Shown one piece after another: positions 34,394 through 43,769 of a stretch of DNA of 64,000 bases. This stretch comes from Juglans regia. Lineage: Eukaryota; Streptophyta; Magnoliopsida; Fagales; Juglandaceae. Within the stretch, counting starts at the first letter, position 1. Each line of letters begins with the position of its first letter. A program made the translations under genes and the position numbers. The stretch is taken from the NCBI RefSeq assembly GCF_001411555.2, contig NC_049912.1, positions 21,498,341 to 21,562,340 of the forward strand. The letters are read 5' to 3'. Below the pieces are notes generated by a model. The model was given only the letters and a program-made list of their open reading frames with translations, was not told the DNA's origin and made no database searches.

Positions 34394-34547
34394 ATTCGCT
34401 TAATGGAAAAGATGATGGTGTCGTTACTCTATCCTGAAATGGGAATCTCCAACAATCATCAATTTAATAATGCTAGCTGAAAATAAGAATAATTCGGGAT
34501 ATCATAGTAATTATTAAATGGTCCAATCTTGTCATATATATATATAT

Positions 34548-34697
34548 ATAGAATAATTTTATTTACAATCGTAAAGTGTGTAATCGCTTTGAAAAAAAGT
34601 AAAGTCTATTATTAAAAAATTAATTTTTTTCATGTGGATCTTATTCTTTATTTATTTTTTTCAAAACGATTACGCGGCGATTGCAAATATATTTTTT
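34548..34697. repeat. MITE family C, best copy
   Basis: ATTTACAATCGTAAAGTGTG, then TAATCGCTTTGAAAAAA, pairs with the reversed right ATATTTGCAATCGCCGCGTA, then ATCGTTTTGAAAAAA. Confidence 0.75.
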
Positions 34698-34901
34698 CTT
34701 TAATGAAAGAGTTATTCTACTCAACAGCTATACATTACACAATCGTTGAGGAAAAAAATAAAAAGATAAAATATAAAAATAGGTGTACGATGTAAGAAGC
34801 TGATCATAGAGTTTCTCTTAATGAAAAAAAAAAAGAAGGTACTGTTCTCTTATATGAAAAAAATGACTTGGTCTTCGTACGGTTATTTGAATAATCTAGT
34901 A

Positions 34902-35105
34902 CTACTGGTCGGATGACTTTATATATTGCGAGCAATTAAACTCGTTCATGAGAAGATATATGCTCATTGATGTTGCATGTGTCTCGTACTTATCATTACC
35001 TGGATTAGATTGAAACTTACTAACTAAACCTATTGTAAGACAAATATCGGATCTTGTACTTATCATTACATACATGATGAGATCGACTTCCCACAACTTG
35101 AGCAT
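34902..35105 (-). mobile_element. Copia polyprotein scrap (between RT and RNase H)
   Basis: The minus-strand translation LIMYVMISTRSDICLTIGLV, then SKFQSNPG, is the well-known copia segment 'GSLMYAMLCTRPDICYAVGLVSRYQSNPG'. Nothing else of an element is near it. Confidence 0.8.
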
Positions 35106-36127
35106 AGGAAATTTTAATTAGCATTTGTTTGTTTTACTCTTAATCTTTTAGACACATTTTTACTCAAAATATGACCTTGATAAACATGTGTACAAGGTTT
35201 AAAATTTTCTATACATGACTTGTGCAATGAACAATGTCATTGTTTATTAATGAACACTACAAAAGTTTTGACGAGCCTTTATATATATCACTTTATAAGT
35301 TATTGCCTGGATGTCAAGAAGCTTTATAACTTTTGTTATTAATGTCTTGTCGAACTTTTTTAGATATTATATATTAAATGTTTAATAAATATTATATATA
35401 AAATCAACTTCAATTCATGTATCTATCTTGTTCCATATGGCAGCCCAACTTAGGGCCTCTTGGAGTGAAATTAACTACCCATTGCATTCATAAAATTGGG
35501 CCATTTTTGAACTTGGGTCTTCCTCTCAGGACCCACCCCACCCCCACGAAAAGAGATCGAGACAAATTAAAGTCAACGATAATTTAGATAAGAGAGAAGA
35601 TGTAGAGAGGAACTACGTGTACGTACCCTTCCACATTTTTTTGTGATCAGGAATAGATCTTTCAAACCAACAGTAGTTTGAAAATTCATTAATTATACAT
35701 ACATATATATATATATATATGGCCAGGCTCTATCCAAAACTGACCAGAAAAGAGTTAAAATCCAAAATGAAATCCGTCTCTTCACGAAATTAATTAGAAA
35801 CATCCATGTTTCTAATTAATTTCAACGGTCCTCAATCTGAAGATGTTAGGTTTGTAGAGGAAATTAAGTAATGTCCAAGTTATGTTTAAAATTCATAATG
35901 CCCGCCCACTTCTTCAAAGTTTAATTTCTTAAATCGAGATAAGATTTAAACAGATGTACGTTATTCGACATGCACATCTAAGCAGCTTATACTCCAAAAC
36001 TACTAACAAATATTTCAACGTTTGGCATGGCCGCGCTGGGAGTATTTGATACTCAATACATTATATATACACGATAGAGTTGGCGATCTTTAAATCTTTA
36101 TAAAGTCCAATATTCCCCCATATATAA

Positions 36128-36180
<53 letters not shown>
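36128..36180. repeat. TA then GA compound microsatellite
   Basis: TA repeats pass directly into a GA run ending at about 36180. Confidence 0.9.
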
Positions 36181-36183
<3 letters not shown>

Positions 36184-36664
36184 ATCAGAAACTTTGACAT
36201 GTCACGCATATTTAATTATCATAATCATTAATTAATATTGTTATCATTCTTCTTAATCAATTTAGAATTGCTGGCATGCATGCATGTTGCAATTATCCGG
36301 CCATCTTTTTTTACTCCCCTTAAACAATGCAGTTGCTGAACTATTTATTTATTCATTTAACAGTACCCATATGTTGAAGAGTTCTTCTACTGATTGTAAA
36401 CCTGTGTGTAAAGTTCATATACTTGATTTATAAAAAAATTAAATTTTATCATGTCAACGACACGAAGAATACTCATATACTCTATACACCAGCTTATAAT
36501 AAGAATTTTACTATATTGAATACGCCATGTCATGTATGCATTGATCACTGTGTTCTTATCCAAATGGTGAGATTTTGACGTAGACTAATTGATGAGTGCG
36601 TGTCTGTTCTAAGTCATAAGATTGCAACTTTTGAGGAGAGAAAGAATTAACACGCGTCAGGGAA

Positions 36665-36873
36665 GGTTTGGTAACTAAAATAAAATATAAAATTTTTATC
36701 TCATCTCATCTTATTATTATATTTTTTTTAAATCTCTATATAAAATATAATAAATAATTTAACTTTTTCAAATTTCAATACATATTTTTCAAATCTTAAA
36801 ATAATAATAATATTAAAATATAATATTTTAAACTTCAAAATAAAATATAAAATTTTCATCTTACATCCTAAAC
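36665..36873. repeat. MITE family A copy
   Basis: Ends GGTTTGGTAACTAAAAT and, reversed, GGTTTAGGATGTAAGAT, with the family core and an extra AT-rich insert. Confidence 0.65.
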
Positions 36874-37357
36874 CTCTCCTAAATCATCCCTTCTTTAAGC
36901 ATTTTCTGGGATAAAAATTCTAAGAAAAACTCTAAACGAAGGGATACGAGAGAAGGTCGCACGCACGACATCCTACTTGCATTAAATAAAACGTCGCGTT
37001 TTAGCCGTTGCATTAAATAACCCGTCCTTCGTTGGAATGGTGCATTTTAAAAAATTTATACAACTTTTTATTATTTATATAATCTTTATATATTATATTT
37101 TTTTTCTTTTTTTTCTTTTATTAAATATTAAATATATAAATAATAAATAAAATATTAAATTTAATTTTAAAAAAATTAAAATATTAAAAAAAATATTAAA
37201 AAATTAAAAAAAAAATGTGATGTGCTAAAATTGGGAGAATCTCCCAATTCCATCCCTCTGCTCGAATCTCCCTTACCCTCTCTTTTGTCGAAACCCATCA
37301 CAGAACCCTCACCCTCAACCTTCCGATCACAAAGCCTCCAAAAAGGACAGTATCTTC

Positions 37358-37600
37358 GGAATTCGCAGCGATTTCGTCGAGATTAGCGGGAAATTTAAGA
37401 CCGGCATCTCAAATCTATTGACCAACAAAACGATGTCAGAGATCACCTAAATAGCTTCCAAATTGCTCCTACTTGGATCAGAGGAGGAAATCGGCAATGC
37501 TGTCGATGTAACCGAAGAGGTGATGGCCTTCGCAAGAAACATCTCGATGCATCCAGAAACTTGGCCGGATTCCCCTTTCCCTAACTACGAAGATCCTGAT
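37358..37600 (+). pseudogene. BSD-domain protein gene fragment
   Basis: One frame reads GIRSDFVEISGKFKTGIS, NKTMSEIT-stop-IASK, GNAVDVTEEVMAFARNISMH and PETWPDSPFPNYEDPD. This is the start of the BSD domain of plant BSD-domain proteins (family pattern: IRSDFAEIGGKFKSGIS ... VTEEVxAFARNIAMHPETWLDFPL). A TAA at 37448-37450 interrupts it. The rest of the gene, including the second half of the domain, is not found after 37600. The upstream 37260-37357 may be a remnant of the N-terminal exon. Confidence 0.85.
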
Positions 37601-38150
37601 TGTATTTTTTCTCTTTTTTCAGTCTTTTCTTTATCTAAGATTATATGTGTTTCAACGTGCATTTTTGTTGTTTTTTTGGCTGACCGTTGATATATATTGA
37701 TCCTTGAAATCCCATAGTTGTGGTGATAATTGAGTTTTTCCGATGTGCTAATTAAGCTTTCTAGCTTGAATCCATGTCTGTAAAGCTCTGTAGCGCTTGA
37801 GATTTTAGGGTATGGTTTCGAAGATTTGATTATGATTTTTTTTTTAATAATATAAGTGCTGACATCAATGACGTGCACATACAAGCACGCCTTGTGCCTG
37901 TGCGTAGCAGAGCTGGAACTAATTTGCTAGTTAATTTATTGTACAATGTACAATATTTTATAATTTCAACTAATTGTCAAGGGTTAACAACTAAAGTCAA
38001 CAACTGATCGTGGTGCTGGGTCTCTGATCTTGTGATGGGCAATGGCTGTGCATCTGAAGGCGGATGAGATCGAGTCTTTTACATATATACCAGACTATCT
38101 GTATTTTGTGAACTTGATTCTGAAATATAATTTCAGAACTAACTAATTCA
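37601..38150. other. No gene; probable non-functional intron remnant and spacer
   Basis: Pyrimidine-rich sequence follows the BSD fragment and could be its old intron, but no later exon is recognisable. Confidence 0.4.
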
Positions 38151-38561
38151 GAGCATTAGTATTAGATTCGTCATCTTATTCTTTAAATTTTGATTAATAT
38201 GTAATTTTTTTACTTTTAACTAATCATTCAAAATTTAAAATCTACATTAGATTAATCATTACACTCTCTATAATAATAAATTATTATTATTTTTATTTTA
38301 TTTTTATAATCTTCAATAACTTCCAACAAATTATATTCATTTTTATTTTCACAATCCAACAATCTATAATATAATAATCTCAAAAAATTCTTTTAAACTT
38401 GTTATAATTTTTTTTATATTTGAAAATAAGAATAGATTTACTATAACTTATAGTTTAGATGAAAATAATTTAACTAATTTAATATGGATTAAATATAGGT
38501 GATATTTATTAAATTTAAAAATAAAAATATATTTAGTTAATCAATGTCAATACTATTAGCT
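38151..38561. repeat. Harbinger-type MITE (411 bp)
   Basis: Left GAGCATTAGTATTAGATT and reversed right AGCTAATAGTATTGACATT form imperfect inverted ends. The left end resembles the right end of the larger element at 2341-6597. The interior is AT-rich and non-coding. Confidence 0.65.
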
Positions 38562-38671
38562 ACGATGAAGGTTGGAAAGTACCGATCAGCGGCGACAAGT
38601 TCACCAGAAAAATTATGCAAAGAATCTACAAGAAACATGAGGCTCTGATGCCATCACGTAGAAATAGGTAA
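38562..38671 (+). other. Short open segment of unknown origin
   Basis: DEGWKVPISGDKFTRKIMQR, then IYKKHEALMPSRRNR, ends at a TAA. It looks protein-like but I do not recognise it. It abuts the MITE, so it may be an orphan exon piece. Confidence 0.25.
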
Positions 38672-38729
38672 AAATTGACTTCTATATTTGAATTAATAAT
38701 ATATATGTAAGTCCAAGAAAGATGGCTAC

Positions 38730-38734
<5 letters not shown>

Positions 38735-38778
<44 letters not shown>
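38735..38778. repeat. TA microsatellite
   Basis: About 22 TA units run from 38735 to 38778, upstream of the DMP promoter. Confidence 0.9.
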
Positions 38779-38781
<3 letters not shown>

Positions 38782-38917
38782 TAAGGAATAAGTCCTAATG
38801 AAATATGAAAGTAAATAAATTCAATATCTCATAATTTCCTAGTCAAGATAATATTCTTATAATCAAAATAGTATAGATCAATAGAATCAAGCAAGCCATC
38901 TCTTGCACAGGGCGTTC

Positions 38918-38925
38918 TATAAATA
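38918..38925 (+). promoter_or_regulatory. TATA box of the DMP gene
   Basis: TATAAATA in the context GTTCTATAAATAGCC, about 180 bases upstream of the DMP start codon. It puts transcription start near 38950. Confidence 0.75.
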
Positions 38926-38990
38926 GCCATGAAGATCAAGTTCGTTGATAGTTGCAAGCTAGCTGATCCCATAACGCAAAGAAACACTTG

Positions 38991-39092
38991 GTTTCTTATC
39001 CTCCATATTCATCCCAAAGAATAATCCCACCAAAAGACACGTTTCTTATCCTCCATATTCATCCCCAAAAGAATAATCCCACCAAAAGACAC
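38991..39092 (+). repeat. Tandem 50-bp duplication in the DMP 5' UTR
   Basis: Units 38991-39040 and 39041-39092 both read GTTTCTTATCCTCCATATTC ... AATCCCACCAAAAGACAC. The second has two extra bases. It directly precedes the start codon at 39101. Confidence 0.92.
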
Positions 39093-39100
39093 TCATATCC

Positions 39101-39742
39101 ATGGATGCATCCAAGTCTACGGAAAGTTCCGGCCAGAAAACCATCAAAGACCAAACATTATCAGGTCTTGGAAACCTAGTGAGGCTCCTCCCGACGGGGA
39201 CAGTCTTCACGTACCAGTTCCTCAGCCCTACCTTATCCAACTATGGCAATTGCAACACCTTCAAGTACAAGTTCCCCACCTCCATCCTCGTTGGTCTCTC
39301 TGGTCTGGCTTGCTTCTTTTCTACTTTCACCGACAGTTATGTCGGAGATGACAAGAAAAACCACTATGGGATTGCAACGTTGAAGGGTATTTGGCCCTCG
39401 GCGGAGTCCAAGAGCGTTGACTTGTCGGCCTATAAGCTTCGGTTTGCCGACTTCGTTCATGCCTTCTTTGCGGTGGCTGTGTTTGGAGTCGTCGTGCTTT
39501 TGGATCAAAATACTGTGGAGTGCTTCTATCCGGTGTCGGCTTCCACTGAGAAAACTTTGCTCAAGGTGTTGCCTCCTGTTGTTGGTGCGGTGTCGAGTGT
39601 GGTTTTCATGGCTTTTCCTAACAAGCGCCATGGAATCGGATACCCTAAAAGTAGTACCGAGTCTTCGACGGATTCCAAGTCTAGTACTACTAGTACTACT
39701 ACTGGTACTACTGGAGCAGTATCCCCAACGACAGAAGTCTAA
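39101..39742 (+). CDS. DUF679 domain membrane protein (DMP family)
   Basis: This is a single-exon frame of 213 residues. The DMP core is evident: [18 protein letters not shown] (about 26-43, first membrane segment), [20 protein letters not shown] (second segment to about 76), the [20 protein letters not shown] loop, [20 protein letters not shown] (about 114-134, third) and [20 protein letters not shown] (about 152-173, fourth). Both ends should face the cytosol. The last 30 residues are a low-complexity Ser/Thr tail, less conserved in the family. DMPs sit in the tonoplast, ER or plasma membrane; some members act in senescence and in gamete fusion, but this copy cannot be assigned to either. 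A relic of a duplicate's 3' flank lies 5.5 kb upstream. Confidence 0.95.
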   Translation: MDASKSTESSGQKTIKDQTLSGLGNLVRLLPTGTVFTYQFLSPTLSNYGNCNTFKYKFPTSILVGLSGLACFFSTFTDSYVGDDKKNHYGIATLKGIWPSAESKSVDLSAYKLRFADFVHAFFAVAVFGVVVLLDQNTVECFYPVSASTEKTLLKVLPPVVGAVSSVVFMAFPNKRHGIGYPKSSTESSTDSKSSTTSTTTGTTGAVSPTTEV

Positions 39743-39829
39743 ATAATTACGTTCGAGTGTGGTTTTCTTTTACCTTGTTGCCTTGTTTTCGTGTGCGTAT
39801 AAATTCCCATGTTTATAAGGTTAATTTGA

Positions 39830-40545
39830 TGGATTCTAACTTAATTTGTTGCATGGCGTCAGGCCATGTTGTAAAAGCTTGTACGTGATCAATCTTCACA
39901 GGATTTTCAGTTCGCTTGTACGTGTATGGCCGTTTGCGGAGAAATATTCTAGATCAGATCAAATTAAACCCTTTATAATTCTTGTGGTTTGTGCATGGAG
40001 AAATACCTGGCCTTGATATGAGAAAAACCCAAGGAAATTAACTTCATGTTTATGGTTATAATGTATTTCAGCTTCTTCTTTTTCTTCTATACGTACTTAT
40101 ACTTCTTTTTCAGCTAGCTACGTCCTACGTACGTATTTTCTAATGGGAAAGATCATGATGGTGTTTATACGCGGTAACAATGATCATGAAATGAGAAATA
40201 TTAATTAGAGGGGTAAGACTCATGATCTCCAACAATCACCTAACAATAACATATTTTAATAACATTAATTTAAAATAATTAGAATAATTCAGGATATCTA
40301 CCAATTAAATGATCATGATCTAATAAACTTGTCATGATGATTTATACGTACTACCTAAGTACATATATAATATTCTTCGGCCGTACCAATTAAATGATCA
40401 TGATCTAATAAACTTGTCATGACGATTTATACGTACTACCTAAGTACATATATAATATTCTTCGGCCGGCCATATCATGTATTTAACAAAAATAATAAGG
40501 TGGTCATGAGTTATTTGAATAATCTATTGGCGTAGGATTGTTATG
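39830..40545 (+). other. DMP 3' flank, the paired copy of 33755-34905
   Basis: It carries the same blocks in the same order as the upstream relic, without the family A MITE. A local 85-bp tandem duplication occurs inside it. Confidence 0.8.
40299..40468. repeat. 85-bp tandem duplication
   Basis: Units 40299-40383 and 40384-40468 both read TACCAATTAAATGATCATGA ... ATATTCTTCGGCCG. Only one mismatch was seen (GATG against GACG). Confidence 0.93.
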
Positions 40546-41214
40546 ATTTATCTTATATTGTGACCATTTCATCATGTCTTATATATATATGGAAGTCCCA
40601 ATTAGACATATATGAAGTACTGGTGAAGACGCACATGATGATGATGAATATTGATGGATCTCATGATATTGTAGCTGCGTCGATCGAGATGATCAATCGA
40701 TCCTTGAAAATGTTTTATCCCACCTCATTTGCATTATCAAAAGAGGACATATCTATGGACAAGATTAAATATTAGTCAATTTTCAATAAAAGTGACCTCA
40801 AAAAAAGTGGTAGGCCGAGCTTGTTAATGTTCCGTAGTGGTCCAGTGGAGGCGCAAGTTGGTCACAAGGGTTATTGATGAAAGGGATCGATCGACATGAA
40901 CATGGTCATGACACCCCGATCGATCGAGGCGGCCAGGAGATTGTGGGACTAACTTCTATATATATATACAAATATATATAGCAACCAGAAGAGAAATAGA
41001 AAAGAGGAGATGAGATCCTCATGGAGGTGTCGGCCATGAACTAGTCAAAGTGGAGCTCATGATCATGGGCTAGCTTCAGGTGCAATACCATAATTAAGTG
41101 GCACATGATGAGGTTCACGCGTTAACATAGATAGGATTTTTAGATGATCGATCATCTAGTGGCAATCATATGGTGTGTGTAAGTTGGTGACCGAGGATAG
41201 ACAACTATAAAAAA
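40546..41214. other. Spacer, no gene seen
   Basis: Short reading frames only; no family recognised. Confidence 0.5.
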
Positions 41215-41403
41215 ATCTATACAACTTCTGCACATCATTTTTTTTTTAATTTTTATTTTTTTTTTCTTTTATCAAATATTTAATATATGAATAATAAATA
41301 AAAGAATTAAATTATTTTAAAAAGAATAAACTCAAAAAAAATTTAAATTTTAAATTTTTTTTAAAAAATGTGGTGTGTGGAGGTTGGAGAGGTTGTGTAG
41401 CAT
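41215..41403. repeat. MITE-like element, AT-rich core
   Basis: Left CTATACAACTTCTGCACATC and reversed right CTACACAACCTCTCCAACCT, then CCACACACCACA, are loosely inverted around an AT-rich core. Confidence 0.5.
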
Positions 41404-41427
41404 TGCTCGACAACTATAGTTTGGCCC

Positions 41428-41831
41428 CGTTTGGATATAAAGCTCATTTCAACCCATCTTATCTAATTATTATAATTTTTCTAAATTATTACATAAAATA
41501 AAATAAACAATTCAATTTTTTCAAATCTAAAAATAATAATAATATAAAAAATAATATTTTAACAATATTTTATTTAACTCTTAACTTTCATCTCATCTCA
41601 GCTCGTTTGGATACAAAAACAATCTTATATCATCTCATATAATAAACAATTTAACAATTTCAAAATATAATAAACAATCCAACACATCCACACAAAATAT
41701 AATAAACAATTCAACACTTTCAAATCTCAAAACAATAATAATATTAAAAAATAATATTCTAACAATATTTTATTTAATTCATCTAAAATTATCTTATATC
41801 ATCTCACATCATCTCGCAATCCAAATGAGCA
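41428..41831. repeat. Two MITE family A copies, adjoining or nested
   Basis: A first copy starts CCCCGTTTGGATATAAAGCT at 41427 and a second starts GCTCGTTTGGATACAAAAAC at 41601. The second closes at about 41831 with reversed end GCTCATTTGGATTGCGAG. The first copy has no right end of its own. Confidence 0.7.
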
Positions 41832-41958
41832 CTATCCAAACTGTACGGTAACATATATTTGAGTACTTCTAACAAAAATAGAGAATAGAACCCATGCACC
41901 GAAAAAAAAAAAAAAAAAAAAAAAGACTAGTAACGGTCAAGTGTGGGCCTGTGGCTGA

Positions 41959-42838
41959 TAGCGATGTAAAAAAAAAAAAAAAAAATGGAAAAACAGATTG
42001 AATCGAATCAAACCAGTCTGTAAGTTGTCCGGTGCAATACCGGTTCTTAAGAACTAAAACAGGTCATAGATTAGTGCGGTATTGACTTTTATATTTTAAA
42101 AATTGGTTTAAATCAAATTAGACCAGTACATATATTTATAAATTTTTACATTATATTATATATATTATATATTAAATTACTAATTAATATAATATGAAAT
42201 TCTAATTTTATTATTCAAGTCTATTAATCTTATAACATAAAGTTAATCTAATATATGATATAACATAGAATTAATATTATAATTTTTAATATAACATTTG
42301 ATATAACATATAAGTTTTAATCTTATAATATAAAATTAATATAATATAAAATTTTAATCTTAAACATAAACATAAACATTAATATTAATTTATTAATATA
42401 AACTTACTTTTGATATATATATCAATGATAAATACATTTTTGGCATAATAAATTATATAATATACATATATTCTTTTTGTAAATACATTTTTACACATTT
42501 GATCATAGATCTTCATATAAAAAGTCTAAAACTTATAGACTATAGTTTAATTCAATATTATATTAGTATGTGTTAATTATTATAAAATAATGTACTTATA
42601 TTATAATATAAATAGACTAATATTTTAGTATATGTAACCATCATATTATTACTAACATAGATAATTTGTGAAACTGAAAAAATTGGACCAAACCGGACCG
42701 AAACTAAAAAAACCGAAAGTCTCAATTTTGATAGTGAATCAGTTTGATATCGATTCTTAAATTTTTAAAATCAATATATACCGATTCAGGTCTAAAAAAT
42801 GTACAAAATCAAATCAAATCAGACCGATTACACCTCTA
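41959..42838. mobile_element. Probable hAT-like element rich in CCGGTT motifs (880 bp)
   Basis: Left TAGCGATGTAAAAA and reversed right TAGAGGTGTAATCGGTCTGA resemble the termini of the other hAT elements here. Subterminal regions hold AAACC(A/G), CCGGT and ACCGAA motifs; the centre is AT-rich. The 8-bp flanks do not clearly match (GTGGCTGA and ATGATAGA), so the call is tentative. Confidence 0.5.
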
Positions 42839-43016
42839 ATGATAGAGGGGAGGGTGTGGAGGAGGAGAGACTTGAAGCTCCTCCCTTCACCCCATAGCTA
42901 GCCAACAATGGACCTCATGCAGCCTTAATAGGAACTCTTTTTTTTGTTTTTGACTTTAACTCACGGTAAGAATTGAGTCTAGAAGGAGATGTCCGACTAG
43001 CCTGTGGATTACCGAA

Positions 43017-43018
<2 letters not shown>

Positions 43019-43065
<47 letters not shown>
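43019..43065. repeat. TA microsatellite
   Basis: About 23 uninterrupted TA units next to the pararetrovirus fragment. Confidence 0.92.
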
Positions 43066-43070
<5 letters not shown>

Positions 43071-43415
43071 TTAAAGACTTTTCTAAAAAGAATATTCTTA
43101 TTAAAGTTAGACCTATTCAAATGAACAATGAGGCTTTAAAATTTTGTAAAAATGAAATCTATGATTTTCTTACTAAAAATATTATTAGGCACAGTAAGTT
43201 ACATTGGTCTTGTACCGCTTTCTAAGTTTAGAAAAATGCTGAAATTGAGAGAGAGACTTCTCACCTAGTTATTAATTACAAACCGTTGAACAAGATCTTG
43301 AAATGGATTAGGTATCTTATTCCCAATAAGAATGACTAGATCCAAAGACTTAGTGATGCTTCAATTTTTTTCTAAGCTTGATATGAAATCTGATTTATGA
43401 CAAATACAAATTAGT
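43066..43415 (+). pseudogene. Endogenous plant pararetrovirus (caulimovirid) reverse transcriptase fragment, broken
   Basis: Scattered short matches to the N-terminal part of a caulimovirid polymerase are visible in changing frames: VRPIQMNNEALKFCK, then WSCTAF, then INYKPLNK, IPNKND and KLDMKSD. The type is that of endogenous florendovirus-like sequences common in plant genomes, distinct from copia polymerase. Stops and frameshifts break it repeatedly and no catalytic YIDD box is present. It is a dead fragment of about 350 bp, cut off on the right by a copia element. Confidence 0.75.
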
Positions 43416-43644
43416 AAGAGTGAAGAGAGTCTTCATCCATGGCCACCATTGTTTTCAATGTAGGTAATAGGGGTGGGCAGCGGGGCCCGCCCCACTGCCC
43501 CGACCCGCTTCCGCCCCGCACCCGTGTGGCAGGGCGGACCACCCCGTCCGCCAAATGCGGGGGCGGGGTCACCCGCCCCGCATCTGGCGCTCTGTCTGGG
43601 GGCGGGTGCGGGATGGGGTGGACACCCGCCCTGCATAGTTACTG

Positions 43645-43647
<3 letters not shown>

Positions 43648-43680
<33 letters not shown>
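43648..43680. repeat. TA microsatellite in the hAT element
   Basis: About 16 TA units directly left of the first palindrome. Confidence 0.9.
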
Positions 43681-43684
<4 letters not shown>

Positions 43685-43716
43685 CTATGCATGAAACGAC
43701 GTCGTTTCATGCATAG
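43685..43716. repeat. Perfect 32-bp palindrome
   Basis: It is symmetric about 43700/43701 with the core AAACGACGTCGTTT. It shares 24 central bases with the next palindrome. Confidence 0.95.
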
Positions 43717-43731
43717 GTTTTTTTTTTTTTA

Positions 43732-43769
43732 AACCCAGGCATGAAACGACGTCGTTTCATGCCTGGGTT
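43732..43769. repeat. Perfect 38-bp palindrome
   Basis: It is symmetric about 43750/43751 with the same core AAACGACGTCGTTT, extended by outer AACCCAGGC arms. It lies 15 bases from the first palindrome, separated by a T run. Confidence 0.95.

Larger units (their letters stand above)
33755..34905 (+). pseudogene. Relic of a duplicated DMP downstream region (no coding part left)
   Basis: Blocks here repeat the 3' flank of the DMP gene at 39830-40545 in the same order: ACTTAATTTGTTGCATGGCG (33780 and 39840), TTCACAGGATTTTCAGTTCG (about 33826 and 39896), TTGTGGTTTGTGCATGGAGA (33942 and 39983), TCTCCAACAATCA (34447 and 40229), and TTATTTGAATAATCTA (34883 and 40512). The coding sequence itself is missing. 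Two MITEs (34204-34393 and 34548-34697) have since inserted into this copy. Confidence 0.85.
35106..37357. other. Repeat-rich spacer, no gene seen
   Basis: It contains TA microsatellite at 35698-35720, TA then GA microsatellites at 36128-36180, a MITE family A copy at 36665-36873 and AT-rich MITE-like sequence at 37040-37215. Confidence 0.55.
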
